Notes: generated by a model from the sequence alone, not told the origin. A stretch of DNA of 64,000 nucleotides from DASXMT01 sp963803065 (GCA_963803065.1 CAWDKW010000015.1:1-64000), one strand, 5' to 3'. Positions 35,003 to 44,484 are shown, counted from the stretch's first letter. A program made the numbers and translations.

Positions 35003-36217
35003 ATGGAGCGGAACACCGCTGAATCCTGCATCTGTCCGGTCAGCTTGGCCTGGGTACACCCGTGCGAATATGGGTCGGTGGACGACGACTCCTGGATGAG
35101 AGCCGGCCTTTGGGACCCTGACCTCCCGGGGGCCGATGAGCGCCGAGCCCTCCTCGAGTACCTGTCGGAGCGTGGTGCCACCCTCGAACAGATGGTGGAG
35201 GCCCACCGGTTGGGAAGCCTTCCGGGCGTGGCCGGCGAACTGGTGATGGGAACCGGGCCGGCGACCCTCTCGCTGGACGAGGTGGCCGCCCGCTACGGGG
35301 TCCCGCTGGAGCGCGTCCAGCGGGTGCTCCTGGCCGTGGGCCTACCGGTTGCCCCGGACAGCAAGGTGCCCGAGGGCGTGGGATCGCTCATCCTGGCCTT
35401 CGAGCAGGGGGTTGCGCTCATGGGCGAAGAGGCCATCCTGGCCTTTACCCGGGTGCTGGGTGCGGCCGCCATAACTGTTTCTGAGGCCGCAGTCGCCCTG
35501 TTCTATGCCGAGTTGGGTCCTGGAACGGGGCGGGAAGGATCGGACGAGTTGGCCCGGGCCCGGGTGTCGGAAACGGCCACGCTCGCCTTTGCCTCGGTCC
35601 CCGAGGCGCTGGTGCAGGTTTTGGTCGCGCAGTTCGACCGGGCAACCCGTCGCGCCGCCGTCGCTCGCGGCTGGTCGGCACCGAACGAGGTGAAGAGCGG
35701 GACTGTCCCGGCGCCGTCGCCGGGGGAGGTCATCGCCCTGGGATTCGTGGACTTGGTCGGATCTACCCAGTGGGCTGAAGGGTTGACCCTTCGGGACTAC
35801 AGCCTGGCCCTCGCTCGGTTCGAGTCGTCGGCCTGGTCGAGCGCGGTCATGGCGGGGGGGAGGGTGGTCAAGATGATCGGGGACGAGGTGTTCTTTGCCG
35901 CCCCGTCCGTCGATGCAGCCTGCCGCATCGGGGCCGAGGTATGCCAAGCGGCCTCGGCGGATCCACTCCTCCCATCAGCTCGGGGCGCCATTGGATACGG
36001 CCTGGTGACGCCGAGAGAGGGAGACTACTTCGGTCCTCTGGTCAACCTGGTCTCCCGATTGGTCAAGACGGCTGCGCCCGGTGAATTGGTACTCACGGAG
36101 GAGGCGTCACTGTCTCTCCCGTCCACCGGATGGGTGCTCCGAGACCTTGGCCGGCAACGTCTGCGCGGCCTGGATCGACCCGTGAGGGTTTTCGCCGTCA
36201 GTCACGCGAGTTCGTAG
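35003..36217 (+). CDS. Class III adenylate/guanylate cyclase
   Basis: This protein of about 404 residues has an unusual N-terminal region of about 235 residues containing an HTH-like stretch (LSLDEVAARYGVPLERVQRV) and helical repeats. The C-terminal catalytic domain has FVDLVGSTQWAEG (first metal aspartate), KMIGDEVFFA (second) and LRGLDRPVRVFAV at the end. It makes a cyclic nucleotide, probably cAMP, as a soluble enzyme. The catalytic domain is near family length. Its 3' end overlaps the converging gene by 20 bases. The start at ATG 35,003 is tentative. Confidence 0.82.
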   Translation: MERNTAESCICPVSLAWVHPCEYGSVDDDSWMRAGLWDPDLPGADERRALLEYLSERGATLEQMVEAHRLGSLPGVAGELVMGTGPATLSLDEVAARYGVPLERVQRVLLAVGLPVAPDSKVPEGVGSLILAFEQGVALMGEEAILAFTRVLGAAAITVSEAAVALFYAELGPGTGREGSDELARARVSETATLAFASVPEALVQVLVAQFDRATRRAAVARGWSAPNEVKSGTVPAPSPGEVIALGFVDLVGSTQWAEGLTLRDYSLALARFESSAWSSAVMAGGRVVKMIGDEVFFAAPSVDAACRIGAEVCQAASADPLLPSARGAIGYGLVTPREGDYFGPLVNLVSRLVKTAAPGELVLTEEASLSLPSTGWVLRDLGRQRLRGLDRPVRVFAVSHASS

Positions 36218-37292
36218 CGTTCGACTTGGTAGGAACCCAGCCCTGTGGCCCTACGAAGGGGAGGTCGAGGTAGGTAACGATCCCTGGATGCGCACGGCAC
36301 ACCCCGGGGATGGCGTTGACTGCCGGTAGAGACGTCATGATCATCCCGAGGACCATGTAGTCGGCGAAGGTCGTAGCCGGGAAGTCGGCCGCCGGATAGA
36401 CCTCAAGCTTGGTCTTCACGCAGGGCTGGCCTTGTATGTCGACGACGTAGCCGTGTTCGATCTGCCAGTCCGGGTCGAGGTGCCTGCCCTTCCGCCATCG
36501 CGTCTTCAGCTGTACGACGGGGCGGCCAGCCATGATGCCCTGCCAGTTCACGGCCACTCCGGCAACGCAGCCGGGAGCGATCGACCACGACCCAAGGTCC
36601 AGATGTTGCGTCGTTTGCGCGTACTCTGTTTCACACCGGATCTCGTCGAGCTCAATGCCGAGCGCGTCGGCCATCAGTTGTACGGCCTCCCCGAATATGG
36701 CGGTCCCGGCGGCAGTCATCGACGGTAGGGTCGGATCATCGATTGGGCGAGCGAATCCCACGGACAGTTCCGTATCCGGTGAGTCGTACCCGGTCGAGTC
36801 AACCGACTCGAGCACCGTGATCGAATCGACCCGATCGCACAGACCAGCCGACACGAGACTGAGTAGATTCGCCAATCCAGGGTTCATCCCCGATCCGAAA
36901 ATCGAGCTCCGTCCACGCTCACAGGCGTCGATGACCAACTGGCGACCGGGGCCCAACGCGTGCCCGGTGAGAAACGACGCCGTCGTCACGATATTGACGC
37001 CCGCCTCGAGGATGCGGACCAGCTCGTCGACGTTCGGCCACTTCGGGTTGTAGACGACGCAATCCGGCCCCAGCGCGAGCAGAGCGTCGATGTCATCGGT
37101 GGCCAGAATGCCGGTGTTGGCAATGCCGCACAGGCCCCCGACGTCTCGCCCCACCTTGTCAGCTGACCACGCATAACAACCCACCAGAGCCAAGGCCGGA
37201 TTGGCCATCACGGCGATGACCGACCGTCGTCCGACGTTTCCCGTGGTCCACTGGACGACGCGGATCGGCGCCCTCGCGGTGGGGACGCTCAC
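36198..37292 (-). CDS. DapB-like NAD(P)-binding dehydrogenase
   Basis: This 364-residue protein has an N-terminal Rossmann domain of the dihydrodipicolinate-reductase type (VVQWTTGNVGRRSVIAV) and an actinobacterial C-terminal catalytic part with FGSGMNPGLANLLSL. It resembles the 2,4-diaminopentanoate dehydrogenase group rather than true DapB (usually about 250 residues). It probably reduces or oxidises an amine or carbonyl with NAD(P)H; the substrate is unknown. Confidence 0.78.
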   Translation of the reverse strand: MSVPTARAPIRVVQWTTGNVGRRSVIAVMANPALALVGCYAWSADKVGRDVGGLCGIANTGILATDDIDALLALGPDCVVYNPKWPNVDELVRILEAGVNIVTTASFLTGHALGPGRQLVIDACERGRSSIFGSGMNPGLANLLSLVSAGLCDRVDSITVLESVDSTGYDSPDTELSVGFARPIDDPTLPSMTAAGTAIFGEAVQLMADALGIELDEIRCETEYAQTTQHLDLGSWSIAPGCVAGVAVNWQGIMAGRPVVQLKTRWRKGRHLDPDWQIEHGYVVDIQGQPCVKTKLEVYPAADFPATTFADYMVLGMIMTSLPAVNAIPGVCRAHPGIVTYLDLPFVGPQGWVPTKSNATNSRD

Positions 37293-37879
37293 CAGGATCC
37301 GGCCACCGATGTGAGGCTCACTGGCGCCACCGGCCCCACCGGATCATGTTGCTCATGGCGTCCAATCGTATCGTCGGCCAGGCTGCCGAGGACCGAAGGA
37401 CAACAGGTCGAGGACCGACGGACTGGGGATCCAAGCGCATGGACGGCAGTTGATCGCTGGGGATCCGACCACGAGCGGCTGTCATCGCCGGTCGTCCTCC
37501 TTGGCCCGGCGACGGACTCGGACCGGTGGCTCACATCACGTGGTCATGCCCAGGGCGAGTCCGCCGATGACGAAGCTCAGGAAGAAGGGGATGATGATGT
37601 AACCGATGGTGCTCACGACTCGTTCTCCGTCTCATCCTCCACGCTGAGGATCTCGGTCTCCATTGTTGTCGGCGTTCTTTTGATAGCGGTAAGAGATTCA
37701 TTGGAGGAACCTAAGAACGGCTCCGGGCGAGCACATCGACCAGGCCTCCGAGTGGCGGTCCCCACTGGCAGGCCACTCCTGGTCCAGCCCCGGGATCAGG
37801 ATCGAGGAGGGATCGACCGTTTCTCGTCGGTGTGCCTTCGTGGTCGACGATCCGATCCCGAACAGGCCATGCTGGGTCC
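37293..37879. other. Intergenic region with a probable microprotein
   Basis: Nearly 600 bases between divergent genes. The only credible coding unit is the 26-residue membrane peptide at 37,536-37,616, minus strand. The left part (37,300-37,530) shows nothing recognisable. The right part should hold the promoter of the DinB gene. Confidence 0.45.
37536..37616 (-). CDS. 26-residue single-pass membrane microprotein
   Basis: GTG 37,616 opens a 26-codon frame, MSTIGYIIIPFFLSFVIGGL followed by ALGMTT. It is one uninterrupted hydrophobic helix with tiny polar ends. GGAGGATGAGACGGAGA lies upstream, with GGAGA at a fair distance. The composition is very unlike chance sequence from a high-GC genome. 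Membrane microproteins often regulate transporters or respiratory complexes; the partner here is unknown. Confidence 0.45.
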   Translation of the reverse strand: MSTIGYIIIPFFLSFVIGGLALGMTT

Positions 37880-38398
37880 ATGGACCGATGCGGAGAGTGC
37901 GGGTACGTCTACGGGAGCGTCGCCATCGGTGATCTCCCCGACGAGCTCAGAGCCATCGCCGACCGGTACCGAGATGCGATCCTCGACCCGGCGCTCGAGG
38001 GCCTGGTCCGTCTCAGGCCGGCACCCGACGTGTGGTCGGCGCTCGAGTACGCCTGCCACGTCCGTGACGTCCTCCTCAGCCAGCGGGACCGGGCCATCCT
38101 GGCACTGGTCGAGGACACGCCGACCTACCCACGGATGTACCGGGACGAACGCGTCTTCCTGGCCGGCTACCAGCGGGAGCCGGTGGTCGAGGTGGCGGGC
38201 GAGCTGGCGATGGCGGCCAACCTCATGGCCAAGCTGTACGAGGGCCTCTCGCCCGAGCAGTTGGCCCGCCCCTGTACCTACAATTATCCCGAGCCGTCCG
38301 AACGGGACGTGGCCTGGCTCGGTCACCACACGCTGCACGAGGTCACCCACCACTTCGACGACGTCGAGTACGTGCTGGGCCGGGTCTCCTCGCCCTAA
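37880..38398 (+). CDS. DinB-family metal-binding helical protein
   Basis: This 172-residue protein starts with a CGECGYVYG zinc-type knuckle. A DinB four-helix bundle follows with WSALEYACHVRDVLLSQRDR and LGHHTLHEVTHHFDDVEYV, supplying the usual histidine triad. DinB-like proteins include mycothiol- or bacillithiol-dependent transferases. Mycothiol is the actinobacterial thiol, so that link is likely but not proven. I start at ATG 37,880 rather than 37,832 because the shorter form fits the family. Confidence 0.78.
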   Translation: MDRCGECGYVYGSVAIGDLPDELRAIADRYRDAILDPALEGLVRLRPAPDVWSALEYACHVRDVLLSQRDRAILALVEDTPTYPRMYRDERVFLAGYQREPVVEVAGELAMAANLMAKLYEGLSPEQLARPCTYNYPEPSERDVAWLGHHTLHEVTHHFDDVEYVLGRVSSP

Positions 38399-38402
38399 GC
38401 GA

Positions 38403-38786
38403 CTACTCGGGCCCCGACGCCAAGCCGAGTGCTTCCCGGGCCCACTCGGGGACGTCACGGTGCCGGGTCCGGGGCTCGTCGTCCCACTCGATGTCGTCGT
38501 AGCTACCGATGATCCCCGCCCATGTGGTCCCGAGGGTGACGGCCGCAGGGGTGGCCTCGCCGATCCACCAGAAGCCGCCGTCGTGATCGGCAAAGATGCT
38601 CACCTCGGCCGAGGACCGTTCGTCGTCGGCATCCCGTCCTCCCGCGTGGGCTCCGCGTTGGCCCCACGCCGCCCTCGCCTCCTCGAGCGTGTCGAAGAGC
38701 GGCGGCCACATGCTCTCCTCGGCCGGGTCGTACACTCCGTAGCGCACGCTCCCGTCGGGGAACCGGACAGCGGCTGGACTGCTCAT
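38403..38786 (-). CDS. Hypothetical protein
   Basis: This 127-residue acidic protein is not recognised. The N-terminal part reads VRFPDGSVRYGVYDPAEESM and a later strand pair GGFWWIGEATPAAVTLG; both look like real beta structure. The end, EWAREALGLASGPE, is helical. It converges on the DinB gene with four bases between the stops. The frame is open far upstream only because of GC-rich shadowing of the epoxide hydrolase gene. The start at ATG 38,786 has a weak ribosome site. Confidence 0.6.
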   Translation of the reverse strand: MSSPAAVRFPDGSVRYGVYDPAEESMWPPLFDTLEEARAAWGQRGAHAGGRDADDERSSAEVSIFADHDGGFWWIGEATPAAVTLGTTWAGIIGSYDDIEWDDEPRTRHRDVPEWAREALGLASGPE

Positions 38787-38864
38787 GCCCCATTGTGGCA
38801 AATGCGGCGTCGGCCCCGACCAGTGCGTGGAGATCCGGCCGAACCGGGAGAGGAGAGTGTGGCT

Positions 38865-40001
38865 ATGTCCGAGGAGATCTCGCCGTTCGAGTTGGCCGTC
38901 CCCGAGAGCGTGCTGGACGATCTCCGGGACCGGTTGCGCGGCACACGGTGGCCCGAGGCGGAGACGGCCGAGGGTTGGTCCCAGGGCATCCCGCTCCGCT
39001 ACGTCCGGGAGGTCTGCGACTACTGGGCTGACCAGTACGACTGGCGCCCGGTCGAGAGCCGGCTCAACGAGCTCGGGCAGGCCCGCACCGCGATCGACGG
39101 CCTCGGGATCCACTTTCTCCACGTACGCTCGCCCGAGCCCGGTGCCTTCCCAGTGCTCATGACCCACGGCTGGCCGGGTTCGGTCGTCGAGTTCCTGAAG
39201 GTGATCGGCCCGCTGACCGATCCGGTCGCCTACGGCGGCAAAGCCGGCGACGCCTTTCACGTGGTGTGCCCGTCGCTCCCCGGCTACGGCTTCAGCGACA
39301 AGCCGTCGGTGCCGGGCTGGACGATCCAGCGGATCGCCGGCGCCTGGGGCGAACTGATGCGACGCCTGGGCTATGACCGCTATGGCGCTCAGGGCGGCGA
39401 CTGGGGTGCCGCCGTGAGCGGCTTGATCCCCACTGCCGACCCCGCCCACTGTGCCGGGGTCCACCTGACCCTGGCCATGGCGGCCAGGCCCCAGCCGGGG
39501 GAGGAGCTGACCCCGGACGAGCAGGAGGCATGGTCGATCCGGGACGACTTCATCCGGACCGGGAGGGGCTACTCCTCCCAGCAGTCCACCCGGCCCCAGA
39601 CCCTCGGCTACGGGCTGGCCGACTCCCCCTCGGGACAGGCCGCCTGGATCCTCGAGAAGTTCCAGGCCTGGTCGGACTGTGACGGCCATCCCGAGAACGT
39701 GTTCAGCCGAGACGAGCTGCTCGACAACGTCATGTGCTATTGGATCCCCAACACCGGGGCGTCCTCGGCCCGGCTCTACTGGGAGAGCTTTCGCCGGCCG
39801 GTCGCCGGTCCCGTCGAGGTGCCCGTCGGCTACTCGCGCTTTCCCAAAGAGCTCCTGCAGCCGGCCCGGCGTTGGGTGGAGGCCGTCTATCCCAGCCTGA
39901 CCTACTGGAACGAGCTCGACCGTGGTGGCCACTTCGCGGCCATGGAACAGCCCGACCTCTTCGTGGGGGAGCTGCGGAGCTTCTTCGGCCAGATCCGATG
40001 A
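38865..40001 (+). CDS. Epoxide hydrolase (alpha/beta fold, EHN type)
   Basis: This 378-residue protein has the N-terminal EHN domain (FELAVPESVLDDLRDRLRGT), then an alpha/beta hydrolase core with oxyanion loop THGWPGS (about 101-107), the nucleophile aspartate in QGGDWGAAVSG (about 174-184) and the histidine in DRGGHFAAMEQP near the end. It hydrolyses epoxides to diols through a covalent ester. The ATG at 38,865 has GGGAGAGGAGAG before it. The tyrosine pair of the lid cannot be fixed by eye. Confidence 0.9.
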   Translation: MSEEISPFELAVPESVLDDLRDRLRGTRWPEAETAEGWSQGIPLRYVREVCDYWADQYDWRPVESRLNELGQARTAIDGLGIHFLHVRSPEPGAFPVLMTHGWPGSVVEFLKVIGPLTDPVAYGGKAGDAFHVVCPSLPGYGFSDKPSVPGWTIQRIAGAWGELMRRLGYDRYGAQGGDWGAAVSGLIPTADPAHCAGVHLTLAMAARPQPGEELTPDEQEAWSIRDDFIRTGRGYSSQQSTRPQTLGYGLADSPSGQAAWILEKFQAWSDCDGHPENVFSRDELLDNVMCYWIPNTGASSARLYWESFRRPVAGPVEVPVGYSRFPKELLQPARRWVEAVYPSLTYWNELDRGGHFAAMEQPDLFVGELRSFFGQIR

Positions 40002-40032
40002 CGAGCCGTCGAGGTGACCGGCCGCGAGCGCG

Positions 40033-41190
40033 CTACCGGGGAGCGCGGGGCATGCCCAGGCCGACCATGGCGATGATGTCGCGCTGGATCTCGTTGGTCC
40101 CGCCACCGAAGGTGAAGATGATCTGGCTCCGGGCGTTGCGCTCGAGCCGGCCCTTGAGCACTGCGCCGGGCGAGCCCTCGGGCAGGTAGCCGGCCTGCCC
40201 GACGACCTCGAGCAACAGCCGATAGACCTCGAGTGTGACCTCGGTGCCGTAGACCTTGGTGGCCGAGGCGTCCGCCGGGTTCAGCCCCTTGTCGGCTGCC
40301 CACGCCACCTTCCAGTTGAGCAGCTTGAGCACCTCGGCCTTGGCGTGCACCCGGGCGAGGTGGAGCCGGACCCATTCCTGGTCGATGACCCGGCGACCGT
40401 CGGCCAGCCTCTCGTGTTGGGCCCAGGACCGGACCTCCTCCAGGCTCCGCAGCAGGCCCGAGGCGGGGCAGAGGGCCACCCGCTCGTGGTTGAGCTGGTT
40501 GGTGATGAGCTTCCAGCCCTGGTTCTCGGCGCCGACCAGGTTTTCCGCCGGGACACGGACGTCGTCGTAGAAGGTGGAGCTGGTGATGTCTCCGGCGATG
40601 ATGGGCAGCGGGGCCCAGTGGAACCCAGGGGCATCGACGGGGACGATGAACACCGACAGACCCTTGTGCTTGGGTGCGTCGGGGTCGGTCCGGGTGGCCA
40701 GCCAGACGTAGTCGGCGTACTGGATGGCGCTGGTGTACAGCTTCTCGCCGTTGATCACGTACTCATCGCCGTCCCGCACGGCCCGGGTCTTCAGGGCGGC
40801 AAGGTCGGTGCCGGCCGACGGCTCGGTGTAGCCAATGGCGAAGTGCACCTCGCCCCGCAGGATGCCGGGAAGCATGCGTGCCTTCTGGTCCTCGGTGCCG
40901 AGGGCCATGAGGGTGGGCCCGACGCTGTTGAGGGTGAGCAGGGGCAATGGGACCCCGGCCCAGTGGGACTCCTCCACGAAGATCATCTGGTCGATGGGCC
41001 CGCGGGCCTGGCCACCGTACTCCACAGGCCAACCCAGACCGAGCCAGCCGTCCTCGCCCATGCGGCGGATGTAGCGCGTGTAGTTCGAGCCGTCGTCGCC
41101 CGAGCCCTCCACCTCGCGCACCAGGTCGACGAAGTACGAGCGCACCTCGTCTTTGAGCTCTTTTTGCTCAGCGGTCAAGGCCAGTTGCAT
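40033..41190 (-). CDS. Acyl-CoA dehydrogenase
   Basis: This 385-residue enzyme has an N-terminal helical domain (LTAEQKELKDEVRSYF), the middle FAD-contacting motif GYTEPSAGTDLAALKTRA (about 125-142) and a C-terminal domain ending FGGGTNEIQRDIIAMVGLGM. It introduces a 2,3-double bond into acyl-CoA, passing electrons to ETF. The catalytic base cannot be placed safely, and members of this branch often act on steroid or branched side chains. The ATG at 41,190 follows AAGGGGG. Confidence 0.92.
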   Translation of the reverse strand: MQLALTAEQKELKDEVRSYFVDLVREVEGSGDDGSNYTRYIRRMGEDGWLGLGWPVEYGGQARGPIDQMIFVEESHWAGVPLPLLTLNSVGPTLMALGTEDQKARMLPGILRGEVHFAIGYTEPSAGTDLAALKTRAVRDGDEYVINGEKLYTSAIQYADYVWLATRTDPDAPKHKGLSVFIVPVDAPGFHWAPLPIIAGDITSSTFYDDVRVPAENLVGAENQGWKLITNQLNHERVALCPASGLLRSLEEVRSWAQHERLADGRRVIDQEWVRLHLARVHAKAEVLKLLNWKVAWAADKGLNPADASATKVYGTEVTLEVYRLLLEVVGQAGYLPEGSPGAVLKGRLERNARSQIIFTFGGGTNEIQRDIIAMVGLGMPRAPR

Positions 41191-41322
41191 GAGACCCCCT
41201 TTGTCCCCGGGCACGTTAACAATCCCTCCGGCACCGGGCGACGCCGCCGTTCCCAGCGGGCCAACGTCCCACCGGCACCGTCCCGCTGTTACGATCGCCC
41301 GCCAGCGAACGGGAGTCGGCCC

Positions 41323-42099
41323 ATGGACTCGAAGACGTATCAGACCACCCTGGCCAACCTGCAGGTCGAGCTGGCCAAGCTCCAGTACTGGGTGCATGCC
41401 TCCGGGGCGCGGATCGCCGTGCTGTTCGAGGGTCGTGACGCGGCAGGAAAGGGTGGGGTCATCAAGCGGATCACCGAGCGCACGAACCCACGGGTGTGCC
41501 GCACGGTGGCGTTGCCCGCCCCCAACGAGCACGAACGCACCCAGTGGTACTTCCAGCGCTATATCGCCCAGCTGCCGTCGGCCGGAGAGATGGTGCTGTT
41601 CGACCGGTCCTGGTACAACCGGGCCGGGGTCGAACGGGTGATGGGCTTTTGCACCGATAACGAGCTGCAGGAGTTCTTCCGTTCGTGTCCGGACTTCGAG
41701 CGGATGCTCCAGCGCTCGGGCATCCAGCTGATCAAGTACTGGTTCTCGGTCAGCGACGAGGAGCAAGAGCGCCGCTTCCTGTCACGCCTCTCCGACCCCA
41801 CCCGACGCTGGAAGCTCTCGCCCATGGACCTCGAGGCCCGTCAGCGCTGGGTCGAGTACTCACGAGCCAAGGACGAGATGTTCGCCTCGACCGACACCAA
41901 ACAATCGCCATGGTTCGTGGTCGAATCCGACGACAAGCGAGCTGCCCGGCTCAACTGCATTGCCCACCTGTTGAGTCTCGTCCCCTACGACGAGGTCACG
42001 CCTCCGTTCACCCAGGACCTGCCCCCACGCCCCTCGGGCCACGGCTACGTCCGGCCGCCGCGCGATGACCAGACCTATATCCCCGAGCTCTATCGGTAG
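41323..42099 (+). CDS. ppk2: Polyphosphate kinase 2
   Basis: This 258-residue PPK2 has Walker A GRDAAGKGG (about 38-46), the lid KRITERTNPR and the Walker B-like LFDRSWYNRAGVE. It transfers phosphate between polyphosphate and nucleoside diphosphates, probably in the direction of making GTP or ATP. The one-domain length matches the class I type. It is divergent from the acyl-CoA dehydrogenase. The ATG follows GGGAGTCGGCC. Confidence 0.93.
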   Translation: MDSKTYQTTLANLQVELAKLQYWVHASGARIAVLFEGRDAAGKGGVIKRITERTNPRVCRTVALPAPNEHERTQWYFQRYIAQLPSAGEMVLFDRSWYNRAGVERVMGFCTDNELQEFFRSCPDFERMLQRSGIQLIKYWFSVSDEEQERRFLSRLSDPTRRWKLSPMDLEARQRWVEYSRAKDEMFASTDTKQSPWFVVESDDKRAARLNCIAHLLSLVPYDEVTPPFTQDLPPRPSGHGYVRPPRDDQTYIPELYR

Positions 42100-42136
42100 G
42101 CAGGGCAGCTCGCCCCGATCAGGGCAGCTCACCCGA

Positions 42137-43885
42137 TCAGGGCAGGCCGACCTCCTTCGGGGTCACCGGCCGGGAGGGGATGACGGCCCGGACCACCCCG
42201 GCGTCGACGACGCGGTAAGGGACGCCCAGTTTGTGGAGCTGGGCTACGAACGCCGTCTCGGACAGTGATGCCGGACCGATGATGGCCTCGGTGTCGGCGA
42301 AGAGCAGGTAGGCCTCCGGGATCTTGTCGGGTGGCACGAAGAGCCAGGCCGGCGCGCGGGAGGTCTCGACGACTCGGTTGAGCGACTTCCACCGGTTGGT
42401 GTCGGCGCCGGGGACGGTGGTGATGGCCAACCGCTCCTTGGACAGGAAGTCGAAGTCATAGGCCAGCCAGTACTCGGCATACCCGGTGCGGACGCCCGCC
42501 GCCTCCAGGCGGTCGATGGCCTGCACGGTGGGGGCGTTGGGGTCACCCCAGCCCAAGAAGAAGCCACCACGTGCCGGCGCGAACGACGAGGCCGTCTGGC
42601 GGAAGGAGACGACGGTCAGTGCCGCACTCGCGACGACGACTCCGCACATGAGCAGGCGCGCCGGGCTCGAGAGGCCGGCGGTACCGTGGAGGTGCCGAGG
42701 TCGGAGCCGTCGTGACCGGCGACGTTCCCGAAGCCGCCCGACCAGGAGGGGCGCCTCATCGCAGGCGATGGCGAGGACGAGGGCGAGCAGTGCCCCGACG
42801 AAGACCCCGTAGCGGCCGTCCTGCCAGTACCACGTGCCCGGTTGCAGGGCGAACAGGAAGGGCAGGGCCACGGCCCCGGCGGCGATGGCCAGGCCCCGGC
42901 CGCCCTTCACGACGCAGAGCGTCAGGGCGATGACGACGATGGCGTCGAATCCGAACTGGAAGCCCAGCTGCACGGGGTGATGGAAGGCCTCGGTCTCCTT
43001 GACCGGCGCCACCAGGTTCGTCTGCATGGGAAGGACGTGGTTGAAGAAGATGTCGACCCTCCCGCCGTATCCCGGGTTCACCTTCACCCGGCCACCCGGG
43101 AACGAGGAGGCCTGGAGCGAGCGGAACCCGGGGACGTTGTCCCACAGCCAGGGGAGGGCACCGAGCCCGACGGCGGCGAGGCCGACCAGGATCCGGGGGA
43201 CCCAGACGGCGACACGATGTCCCGGTGGCGAGACCACGACGGCGCCGATGAGGATCAGCCCGGTGGGGACCAAGAAGTAGGCGATCTCCGGCGACGACCA
43301 CCAGCCCAGGCCCAGGAACACGCCAAGTCCGACGACGTCGAGGTACCCGTAGCGACCGTCGAGGCAGCGGAGGGCAAACAGGAGGCAGGCCAAGCCGCAG
43401 ACCATGGTGACGCCCCGAAAGCCCCGCTCCACCGTCGAGTTCCACACCGCGGCGAGCGGTGCAACCCAGACCAGCACCCCGGCCAGCGCGGCCACCTGGC
43501 GGTCACCGACCAAGCGAAGGGTGATCCGCCAGGTGAGGAGGGCCCCGACGATCGACAACAGGAGCGGGGTCATCTTGACCATGAGGGCGCTCTGGCCGAA
43601 GACCCCGAAGAGGGCGGCGGTCACATAGGGCTCGACGCCTCCGTAGAACTGGCCCGGGTAGAAGGCATTGAAGTGACCGTCCAGGATGCTCTGGGCCGCG
43701 AGCCCGACGGAGGCCTCATCGGCATTGAGGGCGTTGTGGAAGAGGTACCACAGCCGGAGGGCGGCCCCGAGCCCGGCGGCGAGCACCAGCACGGTCCGGA
43801 CGAGCACCAGCCGACTGCCGTGGCGGACGACAGTGTGGACCTCGTCCTCCACTCGAGGCGGATCGGTGACGGTCCCGATGGACAC
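42137..43885 (-). CDS. GT-C-like multi-pass membrane glycosyltransferase
   Basis: This protein of about 582 residues has around ten to twelve membrane helices, beginning with VRTVLVLAAGLGAALRLWYL. The first outer loop carries an acidic NADEA motif, as GT-C mannosyl/arabinosyl transferases do, and WWSSPEIAYFLVPTGLILIG is a further helix pair. A soluble tail of about 150 residues follows. It may use a polyprenyl-phosphate sugar; donor and acceptor are unknown. The GTG at 43,885 has GGGGGAAC before it, while the frame is open to 43,948. Confidence 0.72.
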   Translation of the reverse strand: MSIGTVTDPPRVEDEVHTVVRHGSRLVLVRTVLVLAAGLGAALRLWYLFHNALNADEASVGLAAQSILDGHFNAFYPGQFYGGVEPYVTAALFGVFGQSALMVKMTPLLLSIVGALLTWRITLRLVGDRQVAALAGVLVWVAPLAAVWNSTVERGFRGVTMVCGLACLLFALRCLDGRYGYLDVVGLGVFLGLGWWSSPEIAYFLVPTGLILIGAVVVSPPGHRVAVWVPRILVGLAAVGLGALPWLWDNVPGFRSLQASSFPGGRVKVNPGYGGRVDIFFNHVLPMQTNLVAPVKETEAFHHPVQLGFQFGFDAIVVIALTLCVVKGGRGLAIAAGAVALPFLFALQPGTWYWQDGRYGVFVGALLALVLAIACDEAPLLVGRLRERRRSRRLRPRHLHGTAGLSSPARLLMCGVVVASAALTVVSFRQTASSFAPARGGFFLGWGDPNAPTVQAIDRLEAAGVRTGYAEYWLAYDFDFLSKERLAITTVPGADTNRWKSLNRVVETSRAPAWLFVPPDKIPEAYLLFADTEAIIGPASLSETAFVAQLHKLGVPYRVVDAGVVRAVIPSRPVTPKEVGLP

Positions 43886-43973
43886 GTTCCCCCTGTCGTT
43901 CTTCTGGTTGGGGCGCCGACCGGTTGGCGCATGCGGGTACGGCCACATCCGGGAGTGGCGAGAGGCAAATCTA

Positions 43974-44484
43974 TTACACGCCTCGGCCCCCCTTCCTGGT
44001 CGGCCCCGACCGCGAGGGTGCTGCCGCCTCCCGCTCCGTCGTCGGGACCGACGGCGTCTCGAGCCCCTCCCAGACCGGCCGGAGGTCGTCGGCCAGGCGA
44101 GCCAGCTCCTCCACGTGCAGTGCGGTGAGCTGCTCGAGGGCCGCCATCCCCTTGTCCGTCAGCACCAGCCGCACCACCCGGCGGTCGTCGGGGTCCTCGA
44201 CGCGGTCGACGAGCCCGAGCGCCTCGGCCCGCTGGGCCAGCTCGACCGTACTGTGGTGGCGGAGCAACAGGTAGCCGGCGACGTCGCCGATGGTGGGGCC
44301 GCGGGGGTCAGGGTGGCCGCGAACGGCGAGCAACAGCTGATGGTGGCTGGGGGTCAGACCCGGCGGCGTGGGCCTGCTCCTCACTCCAGTGGAGGAACCG
44401 GCGCAATCCCGTCCGGAGGGCCAGGAGGCGCTGGTATTCCTCGTCCCTCAATGAAGATCGTGCCACGATCTGATTCTTCTCCAT
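43974..44484 (-). pseudogene. MarR-family regulator, one frameshift
   Basis: Two frames together give a complete MarR protein: MEKNQIVARSSLRDEEYQRL to EEQAHAAG in one, then LTPSHHQLLLAVRGHPD, VAGYLLLRHHSTVELAQRAE and DPDDRRVVRLVLTDKG in the other. Removing one G from the GGG on the minus strand near 44,367 joins them. As with hsdR and murT, the break is a single inserted base, so it may be a sequencing error. Such proteins repress nearby genes in response to small molecules. Confidence 0.8.

Noticed and set aside
37311..40001. Very long open frame of 896 codons
   Set aside because: Only its last 378 codons (from 38,865) form a real protein, the epoxide hydrolase. The earlier part is a GC-rich shadow of the DinB gene and intergenic DNA with low-complexity Arg/Ser/Pro composition.
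42842..44128. Plus-strand open frame of 428 codons
   Set aside because: It is antisense to the GT-C-like membrane gene and rich in Gly/Asp/Arg/Pro, typical of a high-GC shadow.
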